DNA of 64,000 bases from Linum tenue (Eukaryota; Streptophyta; Magnoliopsida; Malpighiales; Linaceae). The notes below the pieces were generated by a model. It saw nothing but the letters and a program-made list of their open reading frames with translations. It was not told the origin of the DNA and made no database searches. Below, in pieces: positions 28,010 through 39,495 of the stretch; position 1 is the stretch's first letter; every line of letters begins with the position of its first letter. The position numbers and the translations under genes were made by a program. The DNA is taken from contig CAMGYJ010000002.1 in NCBI GenBank assembly GCA_946122785.1, positions 44,542,495 through 44,606,494 of the forward strand. Direction: 5' to 3'.

Positions 28010-28243
28010 GGGATGGAAAGAGGCGGTAGGCTTGGTTATCAGTAAAGGCTGAGGGGAGGTGCTGAAGCGAGGGCGGGGAGAAAGAGGTTTGCGAGGAGGA
28101 AGGGGAGTAGGATTTCTGGGAGAGGGAACATAGGTGGGTGAGGGTGAGGGGTTTGGGTCAGGCGAAGAGAGAGGGACAAAGAGCTGAGTCAGAGGGGCAG
28201 GTGGGCTGGGAGGAAGGGAGGGTGGTGGGTTGGGGGAAGATAC

Positions 28244-29205
28244 TTAGGTCGGAGAGGGAGATGAGTGAGCCGGAGAAGGGAAGTGGGGTAGGGTGGGTAA
28301 AATAATGGGGTTTGGGCTGGGAGTAGTGGAGGGGCAGGAAGGGGAAGAATATTGTATATCGCTGAAGGGAAATTTGGTTTCGTCAAATAAAACATGGCGA
28401 CTGATATAGATACGACCAGTGGAAGGATGAAGACAACGATAACTCTTATGGAGTTTGCTGTAACCAAGAAATACACAAGGAATAGAGCGAGGAGCTAGTT
28501 TGGAAGGAGTGATCGGACGTAGCCAAAGGTAGCAAAGACAACCAAAGATGCGTAAGTTGGAAAGATCAGGAGAGCAGTTCAACAATGCATAAAATGGGGA
28601 ATTATGATTGCGGAGTGGAGTAGGTGTGCGATTTGTGAGATAGTAAGCAGTATAAAAAACAAGCGTCCAATATTTTTGAGGAACTTGAGAATGATTCAAC
28701 AAAGTAGGACCATTATTGAAAATATGACGATGTTTGCGCTCAGCGCATCCATTTTGTTCTGGAGTGTAGGGACAAGACGAACAATGAGAAATACCGTGCA
28801 TGTTTAAGATGATATGACGTCAAAGCTTGGTATTCCCCACCCCAATCAGATTGAAAAAAATTTAGAGGCAAAGAGAAGAATTTTTCAACCAATTGGAGAA
28901 ATTGAATGAACACACTAAGCAATTGCGGTTTATATCTCACAAAATATATCCAAGAGAATTTTCTATAGTGGTCATAAAATAAAATGTAAAATGTAGTAGG
29001 ATTGATCATCATAAGAAAGAACAGGAGCAGGGCCCAAAACACCACTACAAACCAATTCTAAAGGAGCAGTTGCTTTGAACGTGGAAGTAGGAAATGTGAG
29101 TTTGTGAATTTTGCTAACCGCACATCCATGGCATAATGAAGAGGGACTAGAGACAACATTTATTTGATGGTGGCGTAGAGCACATTTGACAGCAGGCAAA
29201 TTCAC
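28244..29205 (-). pseudogene. Copia integrase, broken
   Basis: Pieces read SSLCHGCAVSKIHKL (the CHxC end of the integrase zinc finger), then SDWGGEY (second catalytic Asp region) and CPYTPEQNGCAERKHRHI, which includes the catalytic Glu. After that come RTPTPLR and the C-terminal FGCLCYLWLRP and PCVFLGYS motifs. The first part is shifted in frame relative to the second (28,801-28,244). Confidence 0.85.
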
Positions 29206-29231
29206 ATGATGAAGTCGCTGTTGCCAAGTGT

Positions 29232-29876
29232 CTAGTGAGACGAGACAAGCTTGAGGAGAGAGACCGCGTGGAGGGGAAGAGAATAAAGTCCATCCTCCGT
29301 AAAGCCTCGATACAACTCAGTGTCCGTTCGACGGTCCTTGATAACAAAAGAGGAGTCAAAAAATTCAATGGAGACGGGATTAGAACGTGTGAGAGAGCTA
29401 ATGAACAACAAGTTGTAAGGAGCATTTTTAACATGAAGAATATTATCAAGGGATAGGGAAGCATTGGGTAAGGATGCACAAGACAAGCCAAAGTGAGAAA
29501 TAGGAAGAGAGTTACCGTTGCCAAACATGACTTGATCGGTACCGTTGTATTCGAAGTGATGGGCTAAGTTGTCTAAATCTGAAGTCAAGTGGTGGCTAGT
29601 ACCAGAATCGATAAGCCACAACTGGGAATTAAATGGCTGGTCTGGGCTGGAGGTTAGGTAGGCATGCGGACCAGGAGAGGGATGGGAGTGACCTGGCTGC
29701 AAAACAAAGGGTGGGTGGGCAGAAGGAGCAGGAGAGTTAGCTGGGCCGGAAGGAAATGATGGGCTCGAACAGTGGGGACGAATATGGCCCAGACCACCGC
29801 AATTATGACACACCAAATGCTGATGAGATACGTTGGGCCGAGCCCCAAGCAAGCACGTCGCCGGCCTGTCAAACAA
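29232..29876 (-). pseudogene. Copia gag C-terminus and aspartic protease
   Basis: The 214-codon frame holds a zinc knuckle CHNCGGLGHIRPHC, a Pro-rich linker and the protease active site LWLIDSGTSHHLTSD. The order is normal for a Copia gag-protease junction. The upstream gag is missing beyond 29,884. Confidence 0.85.
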
Positions 29877-30142
29877 AACAACACAAGAAAGATAGTTAAT
29901 TATTTTTATTTTATTTTATTTTAATTCTATTGTTAAATAAAAAAAAATATAACTGTATTTAATATTCCATGTTAGATGCTGACTAGACTTTATGTTAAAT
30001 ACTAACGGGCAACGCCAGTCTACACTAACAGAACAATAGTTTAGGACAAAAATGGAATATTGAATAAATTGGGAGACAAGTGACATTTTCTGATAATTCG
30101 GATTTTCTAGTGGTAGTAGCCTTAGATAAAAATGGCAAACTA

Positions 30143-30290
30143 TAATGATAAACGATACAAACTAAATTGATATAAAATCACAAAATAAACTTACAAACAT
30201 TACAAATAGTCCGACTAACATAACAAAACAGAAGATGTCATCGAAAAATCTCCACCGCCAGCAAATATCTCTCTCCTTAGTCACCAGATC
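30143..30290. repeat. Direct repeat, right copy
   Basis: It matches 25,905-26,045 (GATAAACGATACAAACT, ACTTACAAACATTACAAA, CATCGAAAAATCTCCA). It lies about 250 bases beyond the gag end of the Copia remnant. The neighbouring 29,885-30,142 and 30,291-30,504 show nothing else. Confidence 0.6.
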
Positions 30291-30504
30291 TAATCCCGTA
30301 AACCCATGGTACTTCACCAACTAATTTAATTCATTGATAGCCAATGGATCAGATCTCTTTCTAGTTTCTACCAAGATCACATGATAATTGCAATCATGGT
30401 GGGGGAAACATATGTATTTTCATTGTCGAAATCTGGATTTAGAATGAGAAGAAGCTAAGCAAAAGATATTCGATAGTAGTTTATTTTTTTAGAAATTGAA
30501 GTAA

Positions 30505-30865
30505 AGGTTCGTTTGCTTCAAGGATTTTATAATGAAGGTTTTGTCATGGATTTGCTAATTAAAAATCTTGGGATTTATCAGGGATTTTAGGCATTATGGA
30601 TTTGAGGAAATCCTTTGTTTGTTGAGCTATTTTTATCATGGATTTGATGAGGTGGGCATGGTTTTTCAGCAAGTCTCCAAATCCCAGGGTATGAGGTGGG
30701 ATTTATAAAGCTGTGCGGCCCATGGATTTGGAGAAAGAAAAAAAAAACCAAATCCGTGGGAGCCACAGATTTATGTAAACATTTTTTGAGAAAGCAAACA
30801 ACGGAGTGTGTGTAAATCCATGATGGTTGGTTTTTTGGTACCAAATCCATGATGCAAACGACCCC
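30505..30865. mobile_element. Tourist-like (PIF/Harbinger) MITE
   Basis: The ends AGGTTCGTTTGC and, reversed, GGGGTCGTTTGC are inverted repeats flanked by TAA on both sides (30,502-30,504 and 30,866-30,868), the 3-bp target duplication of Harbinger elements. Internal words such as ATGGATTTG and CAAATCCATG are opposed. No ORF. Confidence 0.75.
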
Positions 30866-30984
30866 TAAGAGTTTGGACAAAAGAAGTTAATAATCCACGT
30901 CCCGCCACTTTTAATTATTCTATCAACAAATAAACATATATAATTATATTCTCAAACAAAATACGAAATGAAACAGAAACTATA

Positions 30985-31380
30985 TGTTAGAATTGTTAAC
31001 TGTTTTTCTAGGATTGGGAAATAGGAGGATTCGACAATGCAAGAAACGAAAGCACACACGACACATGATTTACGAGGTTCATTAACACAATGTGTGTTAG
31101 TTAGTCCATGGGCAGGAGAGAGCAAGTTTCACTATACTTCGAGGAGATACAGATTACAGAGGAGTATGAGAAGTATTTATAGTACTTCTCCTAGGTTTAA
31201 CCCTAATCCAATATGGTAAGGAAAAGAGGTTACAACCAGGCCCAGAACACGAACCCAAATAACATTGAGCTCATACACCACGGGCCGCATTGTCCCTCAA
31301 CCCCACTCGCTAACCCGGCAACGAGACCCCTGTGACTTTCAGTCATAGCGGCTGATAGTCTGATTCAAGTCGCATCCACA
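30985..31380 (-). repeat. 3' LTR of the second Copia
   Basis: In sense the LTR starts TGTGGATGCGAC directly after the purine tract AAGGTGGAGATT (31,381-31,392) and ends CTAACA, giving 396 bases with TG...CA borders. The 5' partner is absent, so the end at 30,985 rests on the CA dinucleotide and the change in composition. Confidence 0.65.
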
Positions 31381-31473
31381 AATCTCCACCTTGACTTGAA
31401 TCCTCTTCCTCTGAAACTCTGATGTACTTTGATCCTTCTCTCCCTCCTGCCATAAATGCCGCTTAGGGTGGAT

Positions 31474-32856
31474 TCACCCACTTAAGACATTCAGCAAGTC
31501 CAAGCAGTGTTGAAACTTGCCATTTGGAACCGGCTTCGTGAACATGTCAGCAGGATTATCCGTGGTGCCAACCTTCTTCACCTTAATCCTCTTCTCTGTC
31601 CTCAAGAAATGATACCTCACATCGATGTGCTTAGTCCTCTCATGGTGGACTTGATCCTTGGCCAAACATATTGCACTCAAACTGTTGCCATACACCATTG
31701 CCTGATAATGATATAGACCCAGATCACCAACCAACCCCTTCAACCATATTCCCTCCTTAGAAACTTCTGTCAACGCCATGTACTCTACTTTAGTAGTAGA
31801 CAACGTCACGGTCGATTGCAAATTTCCTTCCAGCTCACTACAGAACTCCAAAGAGTGAATACATAACCGGTCATCGATCTCCTTGTGTTAACATCTCCAG
31901 CAACAGTCAGAATCTGAATAACCAGCCACTAAGCACCCCGTATCACTTCTGAAGCTAATTCCCACATAAGAAGTACCCTTAAAGTACCAGAAGATCCTCT
32001 TCACAGCCTGCCAATGCTCCTTCCCAGGTTCATAAACCTGCTGGCAACACTAAAAACATGTGCAATATCAGATCTAGTGCATACCATAGCATACATCAAA
32101 CTACCAACTGCACTAGCATATGGGACTCGCGACATGTATTCTTTCTCAGCCTCTGATTGCGGTGCATAAACCGAGGATAGATGAACATTAGAAGCACTAG
32201 GAGTATTCAAGGGCTTTGCTGAAGACATGCCAAACCTGGACAATATCTTATGGATGTAGCTCTTCTGTGACAAGAAAAGCTTCTTCTTCTCTCTATCCCT
32301 GTAAATCTCCATAACCAGAATCTTCTGAGCAGCTCCCAAATCCTTCATCTCAAACTCAACACTGTGAAGCCCCTTTTAACTTCAGGATATCAGACTTCGA
32401 CCTCGCATCTATGAACATATCATCCACATATAGAACCAGATATACCATTGAACCATCTGTTGCCTTGTTGTGATATACACAACAATCATACTGACTTTTG
32501 TTGTAGTCCAACTCAAGCATGTAACTATCAAACTTCTTGTACCATTGCCTCTGAGATTGCTTAAGTCCATACAAGGACTTTTTCAGCTTACAAACATAGT
32601 CTTCTTTTTCTGGAACCTGGAATCCTTCTAGCTGAGTCATGTAAATTTCTTCCTCCAACTCTCCATGTAGGAAAGTTGTCTTCACGTCTAGCTGCTCAAA
32701 CTCCAAGTCATAATGTGCCACTATCACTAGTAACACCCTGATTGAAGTGTGTCTGACCACTGGTGAGAAAATCTTATTGTAGTCAACTCCTTCCCTCCGC
32801 GAGAAGCCTCTTGCAACTACCCGAGCTTTAAATTTCATGCCCTCTTCATAATTCAT
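31474..32856 (-). pseudogene. Copia reverse transcriptase and RNase H, broken
   Basis: Landmarks are KARVVARGFSRREGVDYN, HYDLEFEQLDVKTTFLHGEL, LKKSLYGLKQSQRQWYKKFD and VLYVDDMFI (intact YVDD) in 32,856-32,356. SAVGSLMYAMVCTRSDIAH follows in the next piece. RNase H reads STTKVEYMALTEVSKEGIWL and ADMFTKPVPNGKF (31,851-31,474). There are at least two breaks between the pieces. Confidence 0.88.
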
Positions 32857-33137
32857 TCATGCCTTCTTCTTGTAGATCAACTTGTTGTAACAATCTTCCT
32901 TCCTTGTGGACGTTTGACCAACTCCCAAGTCCGATTTCAGTCGGATTCCATCTCGTCCCCCACTACAGCAAGCCACTGAGCGACTTCATCACACGAAACT
33001 GCTTCTCTGCCGGACTGTGGTTCACCCGCATCCACCTCTTCAACAACCTGAAAAGCATACGCCACCATGTCCTTGAAGCCATACCTTTGTGGAGGTACTC
33101 CTGCAGTCGCTCTCTTCGGTCTACCGGAAGCTATAGA

Positions 33138-33415
33138 TTATTGAGCTCGTGCACTCAACTCTGAAGTTTCTGACTCATCAGAAATATCCTCATGTTGATC
33201 TTCTCCACCTTGGTGCTCAAACTCACTCTCTTTGAGAGTTTGAAGCTCCACATGTTTATCAACATTCTTGCTATCTCCAATAATAGTAACCTTCAACATG
33301 GGGTTAAACATAGACTTCTCATCAAATATCACATTCCTGCTAAGTATAACTCTATGCTCAGAAGGTGACCAGACTAGAAATCCCTTAAATCCATCTCCAA
33401 AACCCACAAAACACC
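33138..33415 (-). pseudogene. Copia integrase C-terminal part
   Basis: Reads FVGFGDGFKGFLVWSPSEH and NVIFDEKSMF, the end of Copia integrase. It joins 35,548 onward once the solo LTR and one copy of ACACC are ignored. Confidence 0.8.
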
Positions 33416-35542
33416 TGATAACACCTAAATTATACATATATGCCTACACTTTTACATCCTAAAATAACATAAATTGTACCAAGTTCATTCGATTTCCCGA
33501 TTTTATGCTTGGTTTTGTGTTTGAGTCATGTTTCAGGGTATTCTATCCAATAAGAACGGAATAATGAATCAATTCAACAAAAAGATGGTTAGGGTTCGAA
33601 ATCTGGCGTCGGTGGAACTCGAGCCCGCGACGTCCCAGGCGAGGGCAAAGAGCCGTACCACTTCAGCCGCGTCCCCTTTTGTTATCAATATACGAAACCC
33701 ATCGTTTATTATGGTGATGAATCACGGAAAGAGAGTCAAAACGCAAACTGCCGAGTCAAACCGCAAACTGCCAAACATAAGGAAAGCTGGTTCATTTTGG
33801 GATTCTCAAGGGAAGCTAGTAGCTGTAGCTAGTGGCTCACGTCCAAATAAAGAAGCAAGCAGCTGGAGGATGGTTGGTGTCAAATGAAGAAGCAAGTTGG
33901 TCCAAAAAAAAATAGAAGCTAGCTGGTCAATTACTTGGGAAGCATGCAGGTCCATACGTAGGAGCAAGCAGGTCCATTATTCGGGAAGCAAGCAGCTGCA
34001 TCCGTTCTAAGCAAGCAGCTCCTCCTCCCTTGCCTTCGTCGCTCGATCGTAGCTGAAGCTAGTAGCTGGTGCAAATCACGATTAAGTGGGAGCAAGCTAC
34101 CAGGTCAATTTAATGGAAGCAAGCTGGAGAATTAAATGGACAAGCAAGCTCGTCCAAATAATGAAGCAAGCACGTCCATTATAGCTCGTCCATAACTGAA
34201 AGCGAGCTCGTCCATTATTTGAAAGCAAGTAGCTGCCTCGTCCATGAATGAAAGCTGCCTCGTCATGAATGAAAGCAAGCAGCTGGTCATTATCAAAGCG
34301 AGAAACAAGCAAGCAGCTGGTCCATTTATTACAAGCAAGTAGCTGGCCTGCAAGTAGCTCAAGCAAGTAGCTCAATTTGTACTATAAATAGAGGGAGAGG
34401 ACACACACTAGACACGCCATTTTTCTTCACTTTGCTCTTCCTTTCTTGTATTTGAAGTTAGCCGAAACTCTGTCCACTTTTCATTCCAAACTCTTGTTAC
34501 CTCTTTTCATTTCGTTAATCATATCTCGTATTTCATCCATCGTGGTTCTCATGTTCGTGTTCGTATTTGGGAATACCGTGGTATATTGCGTTATTGAGAT
34601 TACCGAAGTAAGCTTCTGTTCTGTGGGGTTTTGATAATCATTTGTGGTGGTAGATTGGTCGGTTTCCACCGCCTTCGCCTAACGATTATTCCCCCGTCAG
34701 ATGTTTGCTAGGTGTAGTTTATTAACTCAATATACATACCGTATTCTCAACCCCTCCGTCTTTGTCGTCGTCATCATCATGGTAATGTTATCAACCTTCA
34801 TCTTTCTAAATCTCATCATGTCCGGCTAATCTTCTAGTTGTTCCGGATTTGATGAACCCTAATATGTTTTACTTTGATTGAGTGGTATCTTTGATATAGA
34901 CGTGTTGTTCTCGTTCTTACGATCTTTTCTCGACTTATCATGTGCAAGTATCAATAGTACGCGTCTATTGTATATTTTGTCTGATACATGTAAATGAGAC
35001 TGCGAGGTAATTTTGCATGTTAGATCCCTCGTGAAAAGAAGGAATTGATCGGAGCCACCGGCGATGGGGTCACGTAGTTCCTCTGAATTAGCTTAAAAAC
35101 CTAATACGAAAGTTCATAAATCTGGTTATTGCTTTGGTTTAAGATTTTTGTAAGCCACGGTTTCACTTGATTCTTAAGTCAAAAGGGTGTTAATACATGT
35201 GCGAACGGGTTAACACTAAATTGGGAATTTCCACGGTCTAAGATATTAACACTCGTCTATGTTAAATTCAACTTGTCTGTAAAATGCATATTAGGGGGAT
35301 TCACTTCCGGGACAACGAATTCTCCACTTGATTTTACTTTGAAAACTACTTTATTGTGTTTTTATTATTGCGTGTGTTTTTATTTCTAAACGAAAATCAA
35401 CTAAAAACGATTGACTAGATAATAGGTAAAAGCTGAGTACAAGTACATGAAGTCTCTGTGGATACGACCTTGATTCCTGCTATACTACATTAGAACGATA
35501 GGTACCTTTGCCTATTTTTCCTGTGATAGTTACGGGCGATCA
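33416..35542 (+). mobile_element. 2.1-kb solo LTR, probably Ty3/Gypsy
   Basis: It begins TGATAACACC and ends GGGCGATCA, with the 5-bp target duplication ACACC at 33,411-33,415 and 35,543-35,547. The duplication restores the Copia integrase frame region. The inside holds a degenerate array of AGCAAGCAGCTGGTCCAT-type words (33,800-34,370), a TATA box and, near the right end, GTGGATACGACC as in long Gypsy LTRs. There is no coding region. The strand is inferred from the TATA box. Confidence 0.85.
34383..34390 (+). promoter_or_regulatory. TATA box of the solo LTR
   Basis: TATAAATA followed by GAGGGAGAGG sits just after the AGCAAGC array and before a CACTTTGCTCTTCC leader-like sequence, as in a U3/R border. 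It could still start transcription toward the Copia integrase remnant and beyond. Confidence 0.55.
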
Positions 35543-35547
35543 ACACC

Positions 35548-36369
35548 CTTCTTTGATCTTGGATTCATTTTACCCTCATCCACTTGATAGTAAACAGGAC
35601 AACCAAAAACTTTCGATGAAGAGTAATTAGTAGGCTTACCATACCACACCTCAAAAAGGGTTTTACACTCGATGCCTGTGTGAGGTCCACGGTTGATGAG
35701 GTAGCACGTCATGTTTACTGCTTCTGCCCAGAACCTCCTCTCCAGTCCAACATAAGAGGGCATGCATCTTGCTCTCTCCAATAATGTTTGGTTCATCATT
35801 TCTGTAACGTCATTCTGCTGTGGTGTGTCTCTAACGGTTCAATGATGGGCAATCCCTTCATCCTTTTTGAATTCGTTGAACTCAGAACTGCGGAACTTCA
35901 GACCATTATCTGTTCTAAGTCTCTTGATCTTCTTCCCAATCTGATTCTCCAACAAATTCTTCCATTGTCTGAACTTCATGAAGGCTTCACTTTTCTGCTT
36001 CACCATGAACATCCAAGTAAACTTTGAGTAATCATCAATAATAGACAGAAAATACCTACTGCCTCGAATGGATTCAACTTGTGAATGACCCCAACAGTCG
36101 AAGTGGAGGTAATCTTGTATCCCCTTCGTTCGGTGGATACCCTTCTTAGCAAACTTGATGCGATGTAGCTTCTCAAACACAGAGTGCTCCACCTCTTCCT
36201 TTCAAACTGAGACCCTTGATGTCGAGAAGACTCAAGGAGATCAAGTTTTTTGTCATTTTTGGAACATGTCTGACTTCGTTCACGGTACAGAATGAACCAT
36301 CATGTGTCTGAATCTTGATAGACCCAATTCCAACCTTGCAGAGAGCTCCATTGGCCATAACCACGTTAC
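35548..36369 (-). pseudogene. Copia integrase and gag-pre-integrase, broken
   Basis: Reads GGNVVMANGALCKVG (end of the protease region), HRTKGIQDYLHFDCWG, FLSIIDDYSKFTWMFMV, LRTDNGLKF and MMNQTLLERARCM, then FWAEAVNMTCYLINR. These are the usual Copia integrase landmarks, in three shifted pieces. Confidence 0.85.
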
Positions 36370-36372
36370 CAC

Positions 36373-38104
36373 CACTACAAGAAAATTGGTCTATAGAGAC
36401 TAAATCACCGAGACAAATATAATATATGTTTCTAAAAGTACACTGATACAACAAATATACAATCTGTTTCTATATATGGGATTATTTGTCTCCAAATGGA
36501 GCTCATTAACAACACATATAAAATTTGTTTCTATAGGGATTACTATGTGGAACTAAAAACAATACATTCTTAGATAATAAAATATAGTTTCCATAACTTA
36601 TTAGCTATAGAGACAGATTAATAATAATAATAATAATAAATATAAAAAATACTTTTTTATAAGTGAAATGTATGTTTGATTTGTTTTAAATAATGCTACT
36701 TATATAGAAAAATATTAGTTAAGGAAAATATTACTTAAGACTTTTTATTTCTATTTAATCTAAATAAAAATTTTGTGCTTAATAGATTTCATTTATATTG
36801 ATTGCACCCTCCTTAACCCTACGCTCCATTTTAACTTCTAATCCATCTTTTGCTTCTAGCCTCCATTCCACCGCCGCACCAATCCGTACGTCTATGCCGC
36901 TTCGCATTCTGGAGCTTGATGCCTATGGTGAGTTTTTGTTCTTACTAAGATATCTCTCCCATTTGGTTATTGCATTCCAGTACTCATCACTTGCCATCCC
37001 TCTCTTCACTCTTCGCTGGCTTGGAACGACACACAGGAGGAACGGTGATGACTTGGGGGATTTCAACTTCCCAGCCGTCGATCTATCAAGGTATTGGGCC
37101 CTTGAGATGGCAACGTCTATCAGAAGGGTATGAGAAGCCAGATCGAAAAGGAGCTTTGGCTCAGATCCAACAAAATCTGGGGATGCTCTGTCGTCGGACC
37201 AGGACACGTAGGCACCCAGATAAATGTTGTTGATCCTTCTCCAAGGTCGTTATTGGTCCTTCTCGAGTCTCAACCTCTACGATGGGCCCTCTCCCTCCAT
37301 GCTTTCAATCAGATCAACATGGAATCTTCTCTAAGGTCATTGTTTTCTATTTTTCATTATTTTTTTTTGTTGATTTGAATTCGTTCCCAATGACGTTTAG
37401 TGTATGTTTGTTGTACTGCAGATTACCTGTGTATAGAATCAAACAAGAAAGAACAAGAGAAAGGATTGTTCAGGCGGAGTCTGATATAGGCAAGAGCTGT
37501 AGGTTGTTGCTTGTGTTCCTTTGAGGGGTTTTATTTATTATGGAAGGGAAAGCTAATATCTGAATCTATTCGAGTGGCTATATTTGTAATTCTCCAGTAA
37601 TATAAACCCATTTGTACCTCTGGTATATATAATTGATTTGTTATTTTTATGTAGTGGTTTGTGCATTCGATTATCTCAATAAATTTCAATTTCAACAATT
37701 TTTCATATAAAAAATGGCAAAAAATTGCCTCACAAACAAAATTATTTGCCTCTACAGATAATATTTGAGGCAAAACTATGTGTCTCTAAAAAGAATGATT
37801 TGTCTTTCTAAGTGATATTAGAGGAAAAATATTTTGTTCTCTAAATTCAGATATTTTTGTTGTTAAAATTAGATACAGACACAAAATAATAGTCACTAGA
37901 AATAAATATTAGATACTAAAATATTAGTGACAATATCTCAATTCAGCAACAAATGAGATCTGTTTCTATATTTGTTTCTATAGGACTATAGCAACAGCAC
38001 TACTTGAGACAAATTGTTATGTGTATCTATTGGGTTAGAGAGACAAATAAATGCTTTATAAAGACACATTTCCATTGTCTCTATATCCCTATTTTCTTGT
38101 AGTG
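36373..38104. mobile_element. Non-autonomous CACTA (En/Spm) element
   Basis: The ends are CACTACAAGAAAA and, reversed, CACTACAAGAAAA (right end TTTTCTTGTAGTG), with the 3-bp target duplication CAC at 36,370-36,372 and 38,105-38,107. AGAGACAAA and TGTTTCTAT words repeat near both ends as subterminal motifs. No transposase is seen. The middle (about 36,790-37,520) is richer in G+C and has a plus-strand frame of 111 codons (36,798-37,133) with splice-like GTGAGT sites, so it may be a captured gene fragment. Confidence 0.93.
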
Positions 38105-38107
38105 CAC

Positions 38108-38698
38108 CATCTATCTGCTCGTAGGTTGAGAAGCAGTCCTTATTCGGAGACATATGATATGAGTCTGTAGTATCTAGAAACCAAACATCGCCACGATGTG
38201 CCTTATCATCTACAGCCAACGCGAGATCGTCTTCAGAACTGTTGTCCACTTCTGCTACGACAACAGAACCATGGTTCTTCTAATGCCCTCTCTTTTTGGG
38301 GTAGTTGTACTTTCAATGCCCCACTTTCTTACAGATGTGACAAGCATTGCTTGGCTGTGGACCGGGACCCTTATAATTTGAGTTAATGTTCGAATTACCT
38401 TTACCAGATTTCTTCTTTCTCTTTCCACCTGTAACAACCAACCCCGATGCTTCACCACCTGTACCAGATCCGGACGCCACTCTCGTGTGAAGAGAAGATC
38501 TGACATTCTCCAACGACAAACTATCTTTACCAACAATAAAAGAACCCATGAAATTCTCATATGAACTCGGCAGAGAAACACGCAGGATTAGAGCAACATC
38601 TTCTCTTCGTCATCAACCTTAACATCTATATTGCGCAAATCCAACAAAATAGAATTCAGTTGTTCTAAATGTTCCCTTAAAGGCGTATGTTCTTGCGT
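38108..38698 (-). pseudogene. Copia gag C-terminus and protease start, broken
   Basis: Reads LREHLEQLNSILLDLRNIDV and LPSSYENFMGSFIVGKDSLS (gag, UBN2-type), a zinc knuckle beginning ACHICKKVGH, and GDVWFLDTTDSYHMSPNKD, the protease region, where DTTDS replaces the usual DSGAS. The protease continues across the CACTA insertion at 36,369. Confidence 0.8.
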
Positions 38699-38850
38699 CA
38701 TAGTTAGTAAATACTCCGTTTAATACACGTATATGTACCCGTACTTATTTTATCGTTTAAAACTTCCGTATCTATATTATTGTCAAGCCGTTTCATTTTT
38801 TCCCCATTCATTTAATGACTCCCGTACTAAACACGTATAAAACCCATATA
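38699..38850. mobile_element. Truncated hAT MITE of the 14.8-kb family
   Basis: The first about 150 bases match the left part of the element at 14,811-15,162 (CATAGTTAGTAAATACTCCG, TAATACACGTATATGTACCC, CTCCCGTACTAAACACG). The right end is missing. Confidence 0.8.
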
Positions 38851-39435
38851 GTTCGATTCAAATCACATCAACATGTTCTTCATTTAATCAATAGTCGATC
38901 AATTCTTATCCAATATGTTTACGGGTGGTGATATCAGCAAATGTATCACACAAACTAATTATTACAAGAAAATTACACCAATACCTCTTTCTGTTGGTAT
39001 TTGAGCATTCGTTGCGATTTATTGAAAAATCCCAATAGGACTTCCGGTCTCCTACATAATAATTATTTATATGCACGATCCTCTCTGAAATCGATACTCA
39101 TATTCATGTGCATAAGCTTTTTGGTTTTTGCATCACCATTCCATTCTTGCAGACGGAGCCATAATTTTCCATCAACATCTATGTTACTTCGGGAGTGGGC
39201 AAACATTCCCATCCACCAAACACTTTCATACGTACGTACCTACTGGCTAGCTATATATAAACCCTAGCTAATATATAGAGGCGGTACCATATTCCATCAA
39301 GAGTAAGAAATGATTCGATAAGCATATTCCACATTAGTGGTGCGATGTACGTACCTGGATCATTGTTTGACCTTTTGGGGCACATCTTAATTTCGTCTCT
39401 GCTTGAGGTTTCTTCTCTAGCCCTGACTTTTTGCA
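38851..39435. other. Intergenic DNA, nothing recognised
   Basis: AT-rich DNA with no ORF of note. In the ancestral locus it continues directly into 63,269 and beyond. Confidence 0.4.
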
Positions 39436-39495
39436 ACCTTAATTGAACCATTTTTTTTTATTTCCGAGTTATATCAAGAGAGGAACAGAGTTATA

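Larger units (their letters stand above)
26330..29884 (-). mobile_element. Decayed Ty1/Copia retrotransposon (first copy)
   Basis: The minus strand reads zinc knuckle, protease, gag-pre-integrase, integrase, reverse transcriptase and RNase H in the Copia order. The gag N-terminus, both LTRs and the primer-binding site are not recognisable. Many stops and frameshifts show an old, dead insertion. Confidence 0.88.
30985..38698 (-). mobile_element. Decayed Ty1/Copia element (Tnt1/Tork-like, second copy), split by two insertions
   Basis: Minus-strand order is gag, protease, integrase, reverse transcriptase, RNase H, polypurine tract and 3' LTR. A CACTA element (36,373-38,104) and a solo LTR (33,416-35,542) interrupt it, each with its own target duplication. 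The 5' end is lost at 38,699, where a truncated hAT MITE begins. Confidence 0.88.
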
